DNA of 64,000 nt. Origin: a bacterium (GTDB lineage Bacteria > SAR324 > XYD2-FULL-50-16). Where the stretch lies: positions 80,414-144,413 of the forward strand of contig JAJRZQ010000025.1 in the NCBI GenBank assembly GCA_024275165.1. Direction: 5' to 3'. Shown here one piece after another: positions 54,182-62,623 of the stretch. Position 1 is the stretch's first letter. Each line of letters opens with the position of its first letter. A program made the translations under genes and the position numbers. The notes below the pieces were generated by a model, which made no database searches, was not told the DNA's origin, and worked only from the letters and a program-made list of their open reading frames with translations.

Positions 54182-55189
54182 CTAACCGAGCTTTCCCTTA
54201 GAAACTAAGAACTCCGCGATTTGAATGGCGTTTAAGGCCGCCCCCTTCCAGAGTTGATCGGCAACAACCCAAAAAGCCAATCCCCTAGGATGGGAGAGGT
54301 CTTCACGGATACGGCCCACGAAGGTGTCATAGGTTTTTGAAGCCAGACGGGGCATGGGATAGCCGCCCTTTTTTTGCTCATCTATCACGGTTACTCCCGG
54401 AGCAAGGGCCCAGAGTTCTTTGGCCTTGCCTGCGGTTACCTTGTCCTTGGTTTCGATCCAAATCGCCTCGGAGTGGGCCCGCAAGACGGGAACCCGCACG
54501 CAGGTGGCCGAAACCTTGAGCCCTGGAATGCTCATGATTTTTCGGGTTTCATGGACCATTTTCATTTCTTCTTTGGTGTACCCGCCTTCTAAAAAGACAT
54601 CCACCTGGGGAATCACATTCAACAAAATCGGAGCGGGGTACACCTCCGCCTTTTCTTCTTTTCCCGTCGCGAAGGCTTTGGTTTGGGCTTTTAATTCCTC
54701 TACCGCCTTGGCTCCCGAGCCCGATACACTTTGGTAGGTGGCAACCACCACCCGCTCAATGGGGGAAAAATCATGGATCGGCTGGAGCGCCACGACCATT
54801 TGAATGGTGGTGCAATTGGGATTGGCGATGATTCCTTGGTGGGTCAAGGCGGCTTCGGGGTTCACCTCGGGCACGACCAGGGGAATCTCAGCGTCCATGC
54901 GAAAGGCACTGGAATTATCAATGACCAAGGCCCCCGCCTGGGCTGCCGCGGAGGCAAATTCCTTGGAGCGCTCAGCACCGGCGCTGAAAAAGGCGAGCTC
55001 AACGCCCTTAAAGCTGTCGTGGGTCAACTCTTCTACAATGATTTCTCGCCCCTTGAACTTGAGTTTTTTGCCCGCGCTCTGAGCGCTGGCCAAAAGACGC
55101 AAGGAGGTCACCGGAAAATTTCGCCGTTCTAAGAGTTCGATGAATTCAGCTCCAACAGCGCCGGTCGCGCCTGCAATGGCAATCTTCAT
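54182..55189 (-). CDS. asd: Aspartate-semialdehyde dehydrogenase
   Basis: A 335-residue enzyme that makes aspartate semialdehyde for lysine, threonine, methionine and diaminopimelate. NADP-binding MKIAIAGATGAVGAEFIELL at the start, the catalytic Cys in ANPNCTTIQMVVAL (about 128-141), SVSGSGAKAVEEL, and the catalytic His in TCVRVPVLRAHSEAIW. The frame opens at 55237, but ATG 55189 begins the Rossmann fold directly. Confidence 0.94.
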   Translation of the reverse strand: MKIAIAGATGAVGAEFIELLERRNFPVTSLRLLASAQSAGKKLKFKGREIIVEELTHDSFKGVELAFFSAGAERSKEFASAAAQAGALVIDNSSAFRMDAEIPLVVPEVNPEAALTHQGIIANPNCTTIQMVVALQPIHDFSPIERVVVATYQSVSGSGAKAVEELKAQTKAFATGKEEKAEVYPAPILLNVIPQVDVFLEGGYTKEEMKMVHETRKIMSIPGLKVSATCVRVPVLRAHSEAIWIETKDKVTAGKAKELWALAPGVTVIDEQKKGGYPMPRLASKTYDTFVGRIREDLSHPRGLAFWVVADQLWKGAALNAIQIAEFLVSKGKLG

Positions 55190-55414
55190 GGATAAGGACC
55201 AAAAGAGGAAACAAATTAAAAAGAATCTTTTATTCAACCAGAACGGCGCAAGAAGTCAAGGGGCAGCTTGAAAAGAGGTGACTCTGGGTTTATGGAAGCA
55301 CAAGCAATCAACCGGTGGAAGGGAATCAAGGCGAAGGGGCTTGCTCCCTGCCTGCCCAAGGCATGGGTCTTGGATTTTGGGCAGCCCCCACCTGTAGGGC
55401 CAGCCCCATCCCCC

Positions 55415-56221
55415 TCAACTTAAATCCTCCTGTCCCAACTCCAACAGGCTCTCCGGCAAGCTTTTCTTGGTCTTGGCTCCTAATTTTTTCAAGGCTCCCG
55501 CTTTGCCCACTAAATTGCCCGACCCGCTGGAAAGCTGTTTGTGAGCCCCTTCATAGGCTCTTTGCGCCCGATCTAAGTTTTTCCCAATCTCTTCTAAGCT
55601 GTTTAAAAAACCCACGAACTTATCGTGGAGTTTTCCCGCTTCTTCGGCGATGATCTGGGCATTTTTATTCTGACTGTCGATTCGCCAAAGGTTATTGATG
55701 GTCCGCAGGTTGACAATCAAGGTCGAGGGGCTGACCGGGATCAGGTTTTTTTCATAGGCCTCTTTAAAAATATCTGGATCCTCTTTCAGGGCGAGCAAAA
55801 AGGCCGGTTCAATGGGGATGAACAAAAAAACATAATCCAGGGTATTGATTCCGGTGATTCCCTCATAATGCTTTAAATGCAATCCCTTGATGTGGTTGCG
55901 AGTCGCTTGCAGGTGTTCCGCGAGGGCCTGTTTTCGCTCTTCTGCGGTTTCTGCGGAACTGTAGCGCTCATAGGCCCTTAAAGGTACCTTCGCGTCAATC
56001 ACCAAATGCCTTTGGTTGGGCAAATGTACCACCACATCGGGGCGGAGTTGCCCGCCCCCTTCCTCATCCCCCTGTTTGTAGCTCGCTTGCGTCTCGAAAT
56101 GAATTCCCTTTTGCAACCCCGAGCGTTCTAAAATTTGCTCTAATTGCATCTCTCCCCAGTCCCCCTGAACCTTTGCGTCCCCCTTGAGCGCCCGGGTCAA
56201 GTTCGCGGCCTCTTGGGTCAT
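55415..56221 (-). CDS. rmuC: RmuC-domain protein, C-terminal part
   Basis: 268 residues forming the RmuC nuclease-like domain: NLTRALKGDAKVQGDWGEMQ near 7-26, LRPDVVVHLPNQRHLVIDAK near 59-78, the conserved D-x-K (IDAKVPL), DYVFLFIPIEPAFLLAL and VSPSTLIVNLRTINNLWR. In other bacteria this is fused to an N-terminal coiled coil in one protein. Here the coiled coil is in the previous frame and the two overlap by 4 bases (ATGA). RmuC limits DNA inversions at short repeats. Confidence 0.85.
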   Translation of the reverse strand: MTQEAANLTRALKGDAKVQGDWGEMQLEQILERSGLQKGIHFETQASYKQGDEEGGGQLRPDVVVHLPNQRHLVIDAKVPLRAYERYSSAETAEERKQALAEHLQATRNHIKGLHLKHYEGITGINTLDYVFLFIPIEPAFLLALKEDPDIFKEAYEKNLIPVSPSTLIVNLRTINNLWRIDSQNKNAQIIAEEAGKLHDKFVGFLNSLEEIGKNLDRAQRAYEGAHKQLSSGSGNLVGKAGALKKLGAKTKKSLPESLLELGQEDLS

Positions 56222-56802
56222 TTTTGGTTCAAGGCTTTTAAAAGGTGGAGTTCTTTTGCTTCTTTTTCGTGGATCTCTTCCACCTTTTTTTTAAAACCTT
56301 CTAAATCTTTCTGAAAGGGGTTTAAAAGCTTTTCCAGATTCTCGCTGTGGGATTTCTGAAATTTGCTTCCCTTTTCCTCTAAAATCTTCTGCGCCAAGTT
56401 GGTAAAACTTTCGCCCAAGCGGGCTTCTGCGTTGGTTAAAAGTTCTTTTTGCTCGGCAAGTTTTTCCTTTTCCCCGGCTAACCGAATTGCCCCTTCTTGC
56501 AGGGATTCTCTCAGGTGGCGCAGTTCTTTCTCTTGCCTTTCCTTGTTGAAGATAAAAGCGGTTTTTTCCTCCTCCAGAGCTTGGTTTTGCTGGGTGCGCT
56601 CTTCTAAGCGGGCGGTAGCGGCCTTCAATTCCGCTTCAACAGGGGCCAGCCGTTGCAGTTCAGCTGTAAGCTTTGTGAGTTTCTCTTCTAAAAAGGGCAA
56701 CCGCGCCCTTTTTAAGGCGCCGAAAACATAGACCGCCAGAGCCAACAGCAAACCCAAGGCAAGGCCGAGGGAAAAATAAAGGAACAGAATAGAATCCATC
56801 AT
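56218..56802 (-). CDS. rmuC: RmuC N-terminal membrane anchor and coiled coil, separate frame
   Basis: 194 residues: an N-terminal membrane helix (about 5-25; FLYFSLGLALGLLLALAVYV), then a continuous coiled coil (about 35-185) ending LEGFKKKVEEIHEKEAKELH. Intact RmuC proteins continue from precisely this point into the catalytic domain. The TGA stop here and the following ATG overlap at CAAAAATGACC, so a one-base shift would join them. Its start overlaps the thioesterase stop. Confidence 0.8.
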   Translation of the reverse strand: MMDSILFLYFSLGLALGLLLALAVYVFGALKRARLPFLEEKLTKLTAELQRLAPVEAELKAATARLEERTQQNQALEEEKTAFIFNKERQEKELRHLRESLQEGAIRLAGEKEKLAEQKELLTNAEARLGESFTNLAQKILEEKGSKFQKSHSENLEKLLNPFQKDLEGFKKKVEEIHEKEAKELHLLKALNQK

Positions 56803-57224
56803 TCAACCGGATTGGGAGTGGAAAGAGCTTCTGGGGCAAAACAGGCTTTAAGTTCTTGGGGGATCTTCGGCCTTCCCCTCTCGTTTAAGGCGGTGCCGAT
56901 GATCTTTGCTTCCAACACCAAGACCCCGTCGCTGCGGCGGATCTCCTGTTCAAACAGAAAGCGCGCCCTGGATTGACGGCGGAAGTTTAAAAACACCGTA
57001 AACCGATCCCCGGAGGTGAGAATTTGTTTATAATCCAGCTCTGCCCGAGTGACCACCAAGCGAATCCCCTGCCGGTGCAAACTCGCGAAGTCCAAACCGA
57101 TGTCTTTTAAAAACTCGTGTCGGCAATGTTCCAAGTAACCTTGATAAACCCCATTGTTGACCATGCCCAATAGGTCTAACTCGTAGTCTCGAACCTGAAA
57201 GTCCAACTGATATTGCCAATCCAT
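56799..57224 (-). CDS. Acyl-CoA thioesterase, YbgC/FadM-type hotdog fold
   Basis: A 141-residue single-hotdog protein. FQVRDYELDLLGMVNNGVYQ then YLEHCRHEFL is the YbgC/4HBT signature; the usual catalytic Asp region reads E-L-D-L-L-G-M-V-N-N here. Likely hydrolyses an acyl-CoA. The frame opens at 57311, but ATG 57224 overlaps the upstream stop (TAATG) and starts at the domain. Confidence 0.8.
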   Translation of the reverse strand: MDWQYQLDFQVRDYELDLLGMVNNGVYQGYLEHCRHEFLKDIGLDFASLHRQGIRLVVTRAELDYKQILTSGDRFTVFLNFRRQSRARFLFEQEIRRSDGVLVLEAKIIGTALNERGRPKIPQELKACFAPEALSTPNPVE

Positions 57225-57916
57225 TAGGGGGCCTGTAATTGGTTGATATAATTTCTCCAGGCGATCCAGCGGGATTCTTGCCGATGCACGAAGTTCGCTT
57301 CTAAACGCCAATCCCCAGTTTGAATTAAATTAATCATGCGATCCAATTTATGTTTTTTTAAATAGCGCTCAAAAATCTTTGGGATAATACCTTCTGTGTC
57401 GTGCGCCGTGATATGCCGCAAGGCGCGAATGATGGCGGGGTCTTCAATCTCTTGCTCCGCCTTGGCTAAAAACAGCAATCGTTCGACCTCAGGGGTGGTT
57501 TGAATCCATTCAAAAATCACCGAGAAATCCTCATAGGCGAAATATTTTTTGGTTATGAAGAGGTACAGACGATTGGTGCGCCAAGGGGTGACTTGAGCGC
57601 TCGTTTCGTAATCGGTGATCATCTTGGCTAGACTGTAAACAATCTCGGGCTTGGCCTTGACTTTTTCTCTAAAAACGGCAAAAAACTTATCCCCTAAGAG
57701 CTGCATAAAAACTAAGGAAATCTTCTTCTCCAACTCCTTAGAGATGATTTGATGCTCTGCGAGCAACCAGCCTACCAAAAACTGCAAAAATCGGCCTTGG
57801 ATCATATTGGCCAAAAACTGGGCGTTATTGCTATCGAGTTCATCGGGAGCAGAGGTAAACTGACTTAAGCAGTTGACCATGGCCTGAGTATAAGAGTTAA
57901 GCTTATTTTGCTTCAT
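57224..57916 (-). CDS. Helical protein of unknown function
   Basis: A 230-residue, mostly helical soluble protein without recognised domain. Blocks include GRFLQFLVGWLLAEHQIISK near 41-60, LRHITAHDTEGIIPKIFERY near 168-187 and a Trp-rich end (ESRWIAWRNYINQL). It is locked between the aminotransferase (4-base overlap upstream) and the thioesterase (TAATG), so it is part of that operon. Confidence 0.5.
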   Translation of the reverse strand: MKQNKLNSYTQAMVNCLSQFTSAPDELDSNNAQFLANMIQGRFLQFLVGWLLAEHQIISKELEKKISLVFMQLLGDKFFAVFREKVKAKPEIVYSLAKMITDYETSAQVTPWRTNRLYLFITKKYFAYEDFSVIFEWIQTTPEVERLLFLAKAEQEIEDPAIIRALRHITAHDTEGIIPKIFERYLKKHKLDRMINLIQTGDWRLEANFVHRQESRWIAWRNYINQLQAP

Positions 57917-59109
57917 GGCTGGGGACGAGCTGTTTGGTATCGAGCCATCAAGCGGGCAAATAAGGGTAGAGCCCCTTGTACCTTTTTGGGCTCAACGCAA
58001 TAGGCGATACGAAAATAACCGGGCCGGGCAAAAGCGCGGCCCGGCACAAGCAGCAGGTTTTCTGCTTGTGCCTCGGCGACAAAAGCGGCATCGTCCGGGT
58101 TGGGGCTTTTGGGAAAGAGATAAAAGGCCCCCTCGGGCTGGGTCACTTCGTACCCCGCCGCGCGCAAACCCCGCACCAAGGCGTCTCGATTTTGTCGGTA
58201 GGGGGTTAAATCCACCATGGCGTTTCCCACCAGGGGAAGGACGCGCTGCCAAATCGCCGGAGCGTTGACAAAACCTAAAATGCGTAAAGCCACGCTGGCG
58301 ACTTGAAAAAGCAACTCCCGCTCCGCATGTTGGGGGGAGATGGCCAAATAGCCGATGCGCTCCCCCGGAAGAGCTAAGTCTTTGGAATAGCTGGTTACGA
58401 TCACGCTGTTGGGATAGGCCGCTAAAATGCTGGGAACCTCGTCCACATAAGCGATCCGGCGATAGGGCTCATCCGAGAGCAGCGTGATGCCGCTGCCGAA
58501 GGTTTGCGCTTTATGACGCAACAATTCGCCGAGAGCGGCAAGTTCTTCTTTAGAATAAACGACCCCCGTCGGGTTATTGGGGCTATTGATGATCAAGGCT
58601 TTGGTTTTTTTGCTGATCGCCCGTTCCAGGGCCGCTAAATCCAGGTGAAAATCAATCTGGGTGGGCACTTGAATCGGAATGCCTCCATGATTTTGAATAT
58701 AGGCGTCATATTCTACAAAGTAAGGGGAAAAGACAATCACCTCTTCCCCCGGGTTGAGCAATGCCTTTAAGGCTACATTTAAGCCTCCGCCGGCTCCCAC
58801 GGTCATGATCAGGTCGGTTTGTCGGAAGTCTAGACCGGTTTCTTTTTTCAATTGCGCCGCCAAAAAGCGACGCACCTCGGGCAGCCCCGCGTTGGGCATA
58901 TAGCGATGCAAGCCCTTTTTGTCTTCGGTCAGCACCTGGGCAATCGCTTGATGCACCTCTTTGGGGGGCTCAAACACAGGGTTGCCGAGGGAAAAATCAA
59001 AGACCTGCTCGGCGCCATAGAGTTTGGAGCGTTTCTCCCCCTCTTCAAACATCTTGCGAATGCTCGAACCGGCCTGTAAAGAATCCAGCATCTTTTGGTT
59101 TAAACCCAT
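57913..59109 (-). CDS. Pyridoxal-phosphate aminotransferase, class I/II (AspC-like)
   Basis: A 398-residue fold-type I aminotransferase. FDFSLGNPVFEPP near the N-terminus, VGAGGGLNVALKALLNPGEE, INSPNNPTGVVYSKEEL, the PLP lysine in SYSKDLALPGERIGYLA and the carboxylate-binding Arg in GYFRIAYC at the end. Substrate pair not resolvable. ATG 59109 overlaps the LOG-family stop (TAATG) and is preferred over an in-frame start at 59133 inside that gene. Confidence 0.88.
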   Translation of the reverse strand: MGLNQKMLDSLQAGSSIRKMFEEGEKRSKLYGAEQVFDFSLGNPVFEPPKEVHQAIAQVLTEDKKGLHRYMPNAGLPEVRRFLAAQLKKETGLDFRQTDLIMTVGAGGGLNVALKALLNPGEEVIVFSPYFVEYDAYIQNHGGIPIQVPTQIDFHLDLAALERAISKKTKALIINSPNNPTGVVYSKEELAALGELLRHKAQTFGSGITLLSDEPYRRIAYVDEVPSILAAYPNSVIVTSYSKDLALPGERIGYLAISPQHAERELLFQVASVALRILGFVNAPAIWQRVLPLVGNAMVDLTPYRQNRDALVRGLRAAGYEVTQPEGAFYLFPKSPNPDDAAFVAEAQAENLLLVPGRAFARPGYFRIAYCVEPKKVQGALPLFARLMARYQTARPQP

Positions 59110-59969
59110 TATAAAAACTCCTGGGTGAGGCAATGTTTAATATAATCCGCCGCCTCGGTGGGGTCGTCGTGCAGGGTGAAAAGGTCTAAATCCTTTTGGC
59201 TGATCACCTGCCACTTTAAGAGGTGCTTAAAATCCAAAAAGCCTTCCCAAAACTCACGACCAAAAAGCACGATGGGCATTTGTAAATGAATCTTCCCGGT
59301 TTGGCGCAAGGTGAGAAACTCAAAAAGTTCATCCATGGTGCCAAAGCCGCCGGGGAACACGACCAGGCAACGGGCTAGGTTGGCAAACCAGTATTTGCGC
59401 ATAAAGAAATAATGAAATTCAAAGCTTAAATGCTCGGTCTGATAGGGGTTGGGGTTTTGTTCATGGGGCAGAGTAATATTTAATCCAATGCTGGGCGCGT
59501 TGGCTTGTTCCGAGCCCCGGTTTGCCGCCTCCATCATCCCCGGTCCCCCGCCAGAGCAAATGGTGAAACGCTTTTCCGGTTGTACAATGGATTGCGACCA
59601 GTCCGCCAACTGCCGAGCCAGCTCCACGGCGTCATCGTAATATTTGGCCAGTTTGAGTTGCATGGGAGCGGTTTTCAATTCCCTTAAGGCAGCCTTGTCG
59701 CCATTTTGCGCTGTTTTTTCCAGGCGAGTAATATGTTGCTCTACCTCGGCTCTACCTTTAGAGCGAGCCGAGCCAAAAAACACGATGGTATTATAAATCT
59801 CTTCTTTTTGGTAGGTTTCCCCCGGGGCCAACATTTCGCTTAAGACCCGAATGGGGCGGCCCTCGTCGGACATGATAAAATCCATATCGCGGTAGGTCTT
59901 TCTCCGCCAACTGGCATCGGCAAGGAAATCTTTTTGTAAACTTTGCTCTTCTAAACTACTCTTTTTCAT
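59109..59969 (-). CDS. LOG-family nucleotide-binding protein (TIGR00730-like)
   Basis: A 286-residue Rossmann protein with the two LOG motifs: SGGGPGMMEAANRGSEQA near 140-157 and PGGFGTMDELFEF near 209-221, plus VFFGSARS. The PGGxGTxxE motif is the phosphoribohydrolase (lysine-decarboxylase-like) signature; relatives release the base from nucleoside monophosphates, for example in cytokinin formation. It heads a minus-strand operon and diverges from smpB. Confidence 0.85.
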   Translation of the reverse strand: MKKSSLEEQSLQKDFLADASWRRKTYRDMDFIMSDEGRPIRVLSEMLAPGETYQKEEIYNTIVFFGSARSKGRAEVEQHITRLEKTAQNGDKAALRELKTAPMQLKLAKYYDDAVELARQLADWSQSIVQPEKRFTICSGGGPGMMEAANRGSEQANAPSIGLNITLPHEQNPNPYQTEHLSFEFHYFFMRKYWFANLARCLVVFPGGFGTMDELFEFLTLRQTGKIHLQMPIVLFGREFWEGFLDFKHLLKWQVISQKDLDLFTLHDDPTEAADYIKHCLTQEFL

Positions 59970-60048
59970 TTGACCCTTGAAAGGAATTAGGGACTATGAA
60001 ACCTTAGGCTTCGTTCCCCTTTTGTTATTCTTCATCCACCTTCGAGCG

Positions 60049-60471
60049 ATGTCAAACCTGATCATCCGAAACAAAAAAGCTTTTCACAATTACGAAATTC
60101 TAGATCGTATGGAGGCGGGGATCGCCTTGGTGGGAACAGAGGTGAAAAGCATCCGTTTGGGCAGGGTAAAAATCTTAGAAGCCTTTTGCCGCATCAATCA
60201 AGACTATGAACTGGAGCTTTGGCAATTGGAAATCAGCCCCTACAGCCACGGCAATTTGCACAATCACAAGGTGGACCGGGTACGCAAGCTTTTAATGCAT
60301 AAAAAAGAGATTGTTAAACTGGCGGCTAAGATGCAGGAAAAAGGTTTGAGCCTTGTCCCCCTCTCCATGTATTTCAAGCGGGGTAAGGTGAAGGTGCAGA
60401 TTGCTTTGGCCAAGGGCAAAAAACTGCATGATAAAAGGCAGGATATGAAAGAAAAGGATGCCAAGTTATAG
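60049..60471 (+). CDS. smpB: SsrA-binding protein SmpB
   Basis: A 140-residue SmpB that delivers tmRNA to stalled ribosomes. NKKAFHNYEILDRMEAGIAL, then GTEVKSIRLGRVKILEAFCR, and the C-terminal KKLHDKRQDMKEKDAKL tail that enters the decoding path. The frame opens earlier at 59977; ATG 60049 matches the family start. The ssrA gene lies 2.2 kb downstream on the same strand. Confidence 0.93.
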   Translation: MSNLIIRNKKAFHNYEILDRMEAGIALVGTEVKSIRLGRVKILEAFCRINQDYELELWQLEISPYSHGNLHNHKVDRVRKLLMHKKEIVKLAAKMQEKGLSLVPLSMYFKRGKVKVQIALAKGKKLHDKRQDMKEKDAKL

Positions 60472-60538
60472 ATTGACCGCGCCATGAAGCAAAATCGCTA
60501 GGCCAATGGCCAACCTCTTGTCTTAAAAGGGTTGATGG

Positions 60539-60904
60539 CTAATTTTCCGTTGCTTTTTCCCAATCGCTGCCTTGAAAAAAAACCTTCTCCAACTGGTGTT
60601 GCAGGCTTGCAAAATCGTCTAGACTGCGCGCGTTCAGGCTATATTTATCAGGCGCGATACGCGGGCGGCTGTAGACATGAATTCCGCAAAGCGGGCAAAA
60701 GCGGTGGCTGGCGGTTCTGGTGCCAAAACGATACTCGCTTAAGGGAGTGGACTCGTTTAAAACATGAAAATTCTCCGGTTCCACCCGTAGGTGCAAGGCT
60801 CCCTTTCGGGCGCAGATGCTGCAATCGCATTCGATCACTCTCAAACTTTCTACCTGCGCCGTGTAGCGGAAATTTCCGCAGTGGCATTGCCCTGTCAAAT
60901 TCAT
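60539..60904 (-). CDS. GFA-family zinc protein (Gfa/CENP-V-like)
   Basis: A 121-residue protein with the GFA zinc ligands: CHCG (about 7-10, in GQCHCGNFRYTAQV), CDCSIC (about 26-31) and FCPLCGIHVYSR (about 68-79). The family includes proteins annotated as glutathione-dependent formaldehyde-activating enzymes; activity here is unknown. ATG 60904 follows an AGGGCAAAT stretch. Confidence 0.82.
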   Translation of the reverse strand: MNLTGQCHCGNFRYTAQVESLRVIECDCSICARKGALHLRVEPENFHVLNESTPLSEYRFGTRTASHRFCPLCGIHVYSRPRIAPDKYSLNARSLDDFASLQHQLEKVFFQGSDWEKATEN

Positions 60905-61006
60905 TTGCCCTCTTGAAGGATTCTAGGCCCTTAAAGCGGACCTACCTCTTGTCGTTTCTTCCACCTTTAGGCTAAGTTAAATCAAACACCCCAAAAAAGT
61001 CAAAAC

Positions 61007-61801
61007 ATGAAACAGGTAAAACATCATTTCTGCTGGGCGGAATGCGTATCCTTAAAGGCAACGGCAGCCAGGGATTTTTACACCCAACTCTTCGGCTGGA
61101 CTCATCAAGACAAAACCATGCACAATGGGCTGGATTATACCACTTTTTTACTTCAAGAAGAGCCCTGTAGCGCTTTGCATGCCATGCCCAATGAACTGGC
61201 GGCCCAAGGCGTGCCCAGTCACTGGGCCTATTTCATCTCTACCCCCGACTTAGAACAGAGCTTAGCCAAGGCCCGTGAGCTGGGCGCGGAAATCGTGCAA
61301 GAAGCGGCCCTGGTAGAGGGTTCGGGCCGCATTGGGGTGATTACCGATCCGACCGGGGTTTTACTGCATTTTTGGGAAGCGGGGAAAGAAAAGGGTTTTG
61401 GCCAGTTCCCCCCGGGCCAAGCCGGGGCCCCTTGCTGGTTTGAATTGATCAGTGGACAACCAGAAAAGGCAATCGAATTTTATACCGCTCTTTTTGGCTG
61501 GGAGGCGAGAGCGATGGAACTCCCTAATTTAAACTACTGGCTTTTTACGCAAGACAACATCCCCGTGGCGGGGTTGTTGGACGCTCCGGATTCTTGTAAG
61601 GAGATCCCCCCAACCTGGATGATTTATTTCAACTCCCAAAACTTAGACGCAGATACTGAAAAATCCAAAGCCTTAGGGGGGCAGGTTGTCGAGCCTCCGC
61701 AAACCATTTCTGTAGGAAGTTTCAGCCTGCTTGCCGACCCGGCCGGGGCGGTTTTTGCGCTGTTGTGGATGGACCCGAATTTTTCTTCTTCTTCAAACTA
61801 A
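61007..61801 (+). CDS. VOC-family protein with two glyoxalase-like domains
   Basis: A 264-residue protein of two vicinal-oxygen-chelate domains (about 5-120 and 135-255). Each opens alike: FCWAECVSLKATAARDFYTQ with LFGWTHQD, and CWFELISGQPEKAIEFYTAL with LFGWEARA. Each ends with a D-P-T/A-G-x-x-x-x-L strand. Possible lyase or resistance role; substrate unknown. The selenoprotein candidate starts 12 bases after its stop and may be cotranscribed. Confidence 0.82.
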   Translation: MKQVKHHFCWAECVSLKATAARDFYTQLFGWTHQDKTMHNGLDYTTFLLQEEPCSALHAMPNELAAQGVPSHWAYFISTPDLEQSLAKARELGAEIVQEAALVEGSGRIGVITDPTGVLLHFWEAGKEKGFGQFPPGQAGAPCWFELISGQPEKAIEFYTALFGWEARAMELPNLNYWLFTQDNIPVAGLLDAPDSCKEIPPTWMIYFNSQNLDADTEKSKALGGQVVEPPQTISVGSFSLLADPAGAVFALLWMDPNFSSSSN

Positions 61802-61813
61802 AGCGAGGCCTGG

Positions 61814-62422
61814 ATGCAAATCGAAATTTTTACCGACTTCATTTGACCTTTTTGCTATCTCAGTACCGGGCGTATTGAAGGCTTACGAAAAAAAACAGGG
61901 GCCACGCTGCTTTGGCGCTATTTCCCTCTGCACCCAGAGATACCTGAAGCAGGCCAAGATATAGCAAGTTATTTTCAAGTCGATTCAGCGCGAATGGAGA
62001 AAATTCATCAAGGAATTGCCAAACGATTAGAGCAAGAAGGCCTAGACTACGCCGCCAAACCAGGGGGAATTTATAACACGAGGCAAGCCCAAGAATTGGC
62101 CAAATGGATTGACTTGCGCTACCCCCAGCACGATGCCAGGAAAATTTTTTATCGCGCTTTTTTGGTGGAAAACCTAAACCTTGGGCAAACAGAATTACTG
62201 TTGGATTATGTGGCGACGCAGGGCCTCCCCCGATTTGAAGCAGCGGAGGTGCTGCAAAAAAAGAAAATGAAAGAGGCAGTGGACCAAGATTGGGGCAGAG
62301 CCATGTCAATGGGGGTGAGGTCCATCCCCAGTTTTTTGGCAAACCAAACTTTGATGGTCGGGGCCCAAAGTGAAGAAAAAATGCTGGAATTTTATCGTTA
62401 CGCCTCCAACAGGCCAAGCTAA
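61814..62422 (+). CDS. FrnE/DsbA-family thioredoxin-fold protein, probable selenoprotein with UxxC active site (UGA at 61844-61846)
   Basis: Read through one TGA, the frame codes for 202 residues of a FrnE-like DsbA-family oxidoreductase. The start MQIEIFTDFI-U-PFCYL lines up with the family start (K/M-I-E-I-x-S-D-F-V-C-P-W-C-Y), so the TGA occupies the first Cys of CxxC (residue 11); the second is Cys14. GVRSIPSFLANQTLMVGAQ near the end is the conserved cis-Pro loop and GAQ motif, and the helical insert lies between. The frame continues exactly across the TGA to TAA-free sequence up to 62422. A SECIS-like hairpin follows the TGA. Conventional calling would begin at 61994 and lose the active site. 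A nonsense mutation (TGC or TGT to TGA) is the alternative. Confidence 0.75.
61860..61878 (+). promoter_or_regulatory. Candidate bacterial SECIS element
   Basis: TCAGTAC (61860-61866) pairs with GTATTGA (61872-61878) over seven base pairs including one G-U, closing loop CGGGC. It starts 13 bases after the TGA and the loop lies 21 bases after it, within the distance range of bacterial SECIS hairpins, and the loop is G-rich as SelB recognition demands. Confidence 0.6.
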
Positions 62423-62623
62423 TCCAGGCAGGGTTGGATATCCACCAAACAGTGGCTCAGCTAAGCTTGGCGCAAAAGCTCTTCCTTAAGAAAAAACCAG
62501 CTGGCAACAAGCCTGCCCCCTCTCCCTAAAAGCCTTCCTTGACTAAGCTTAAGCAATTACGGTATCTTAACATTATAGAGATAGTAGACAATCGACCCTT
62601 CTTGATCTTTGCCCATCATCTTT
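62423..62623 (+). promoter_or_regulatory. ssrA promoter region
   Basis: No gene is seen in these 201 bases. TTGACT (62539-62544) and TATCTT (62563-62568) are 18 bases apart, a fair sigma-70 promoter about 55 bases before the mature tmRNA end. TATAGA at 62574-62579 is a second possible -10. Confidence 0.45.

Noticed and set aside
61994-62422. Short protein starting at the internal ATG 61994
   Set aside because: It would lack the first strand and the whole active site of the thioredoxin fold; the upstream in-frame sequence through the TGA matches the family.
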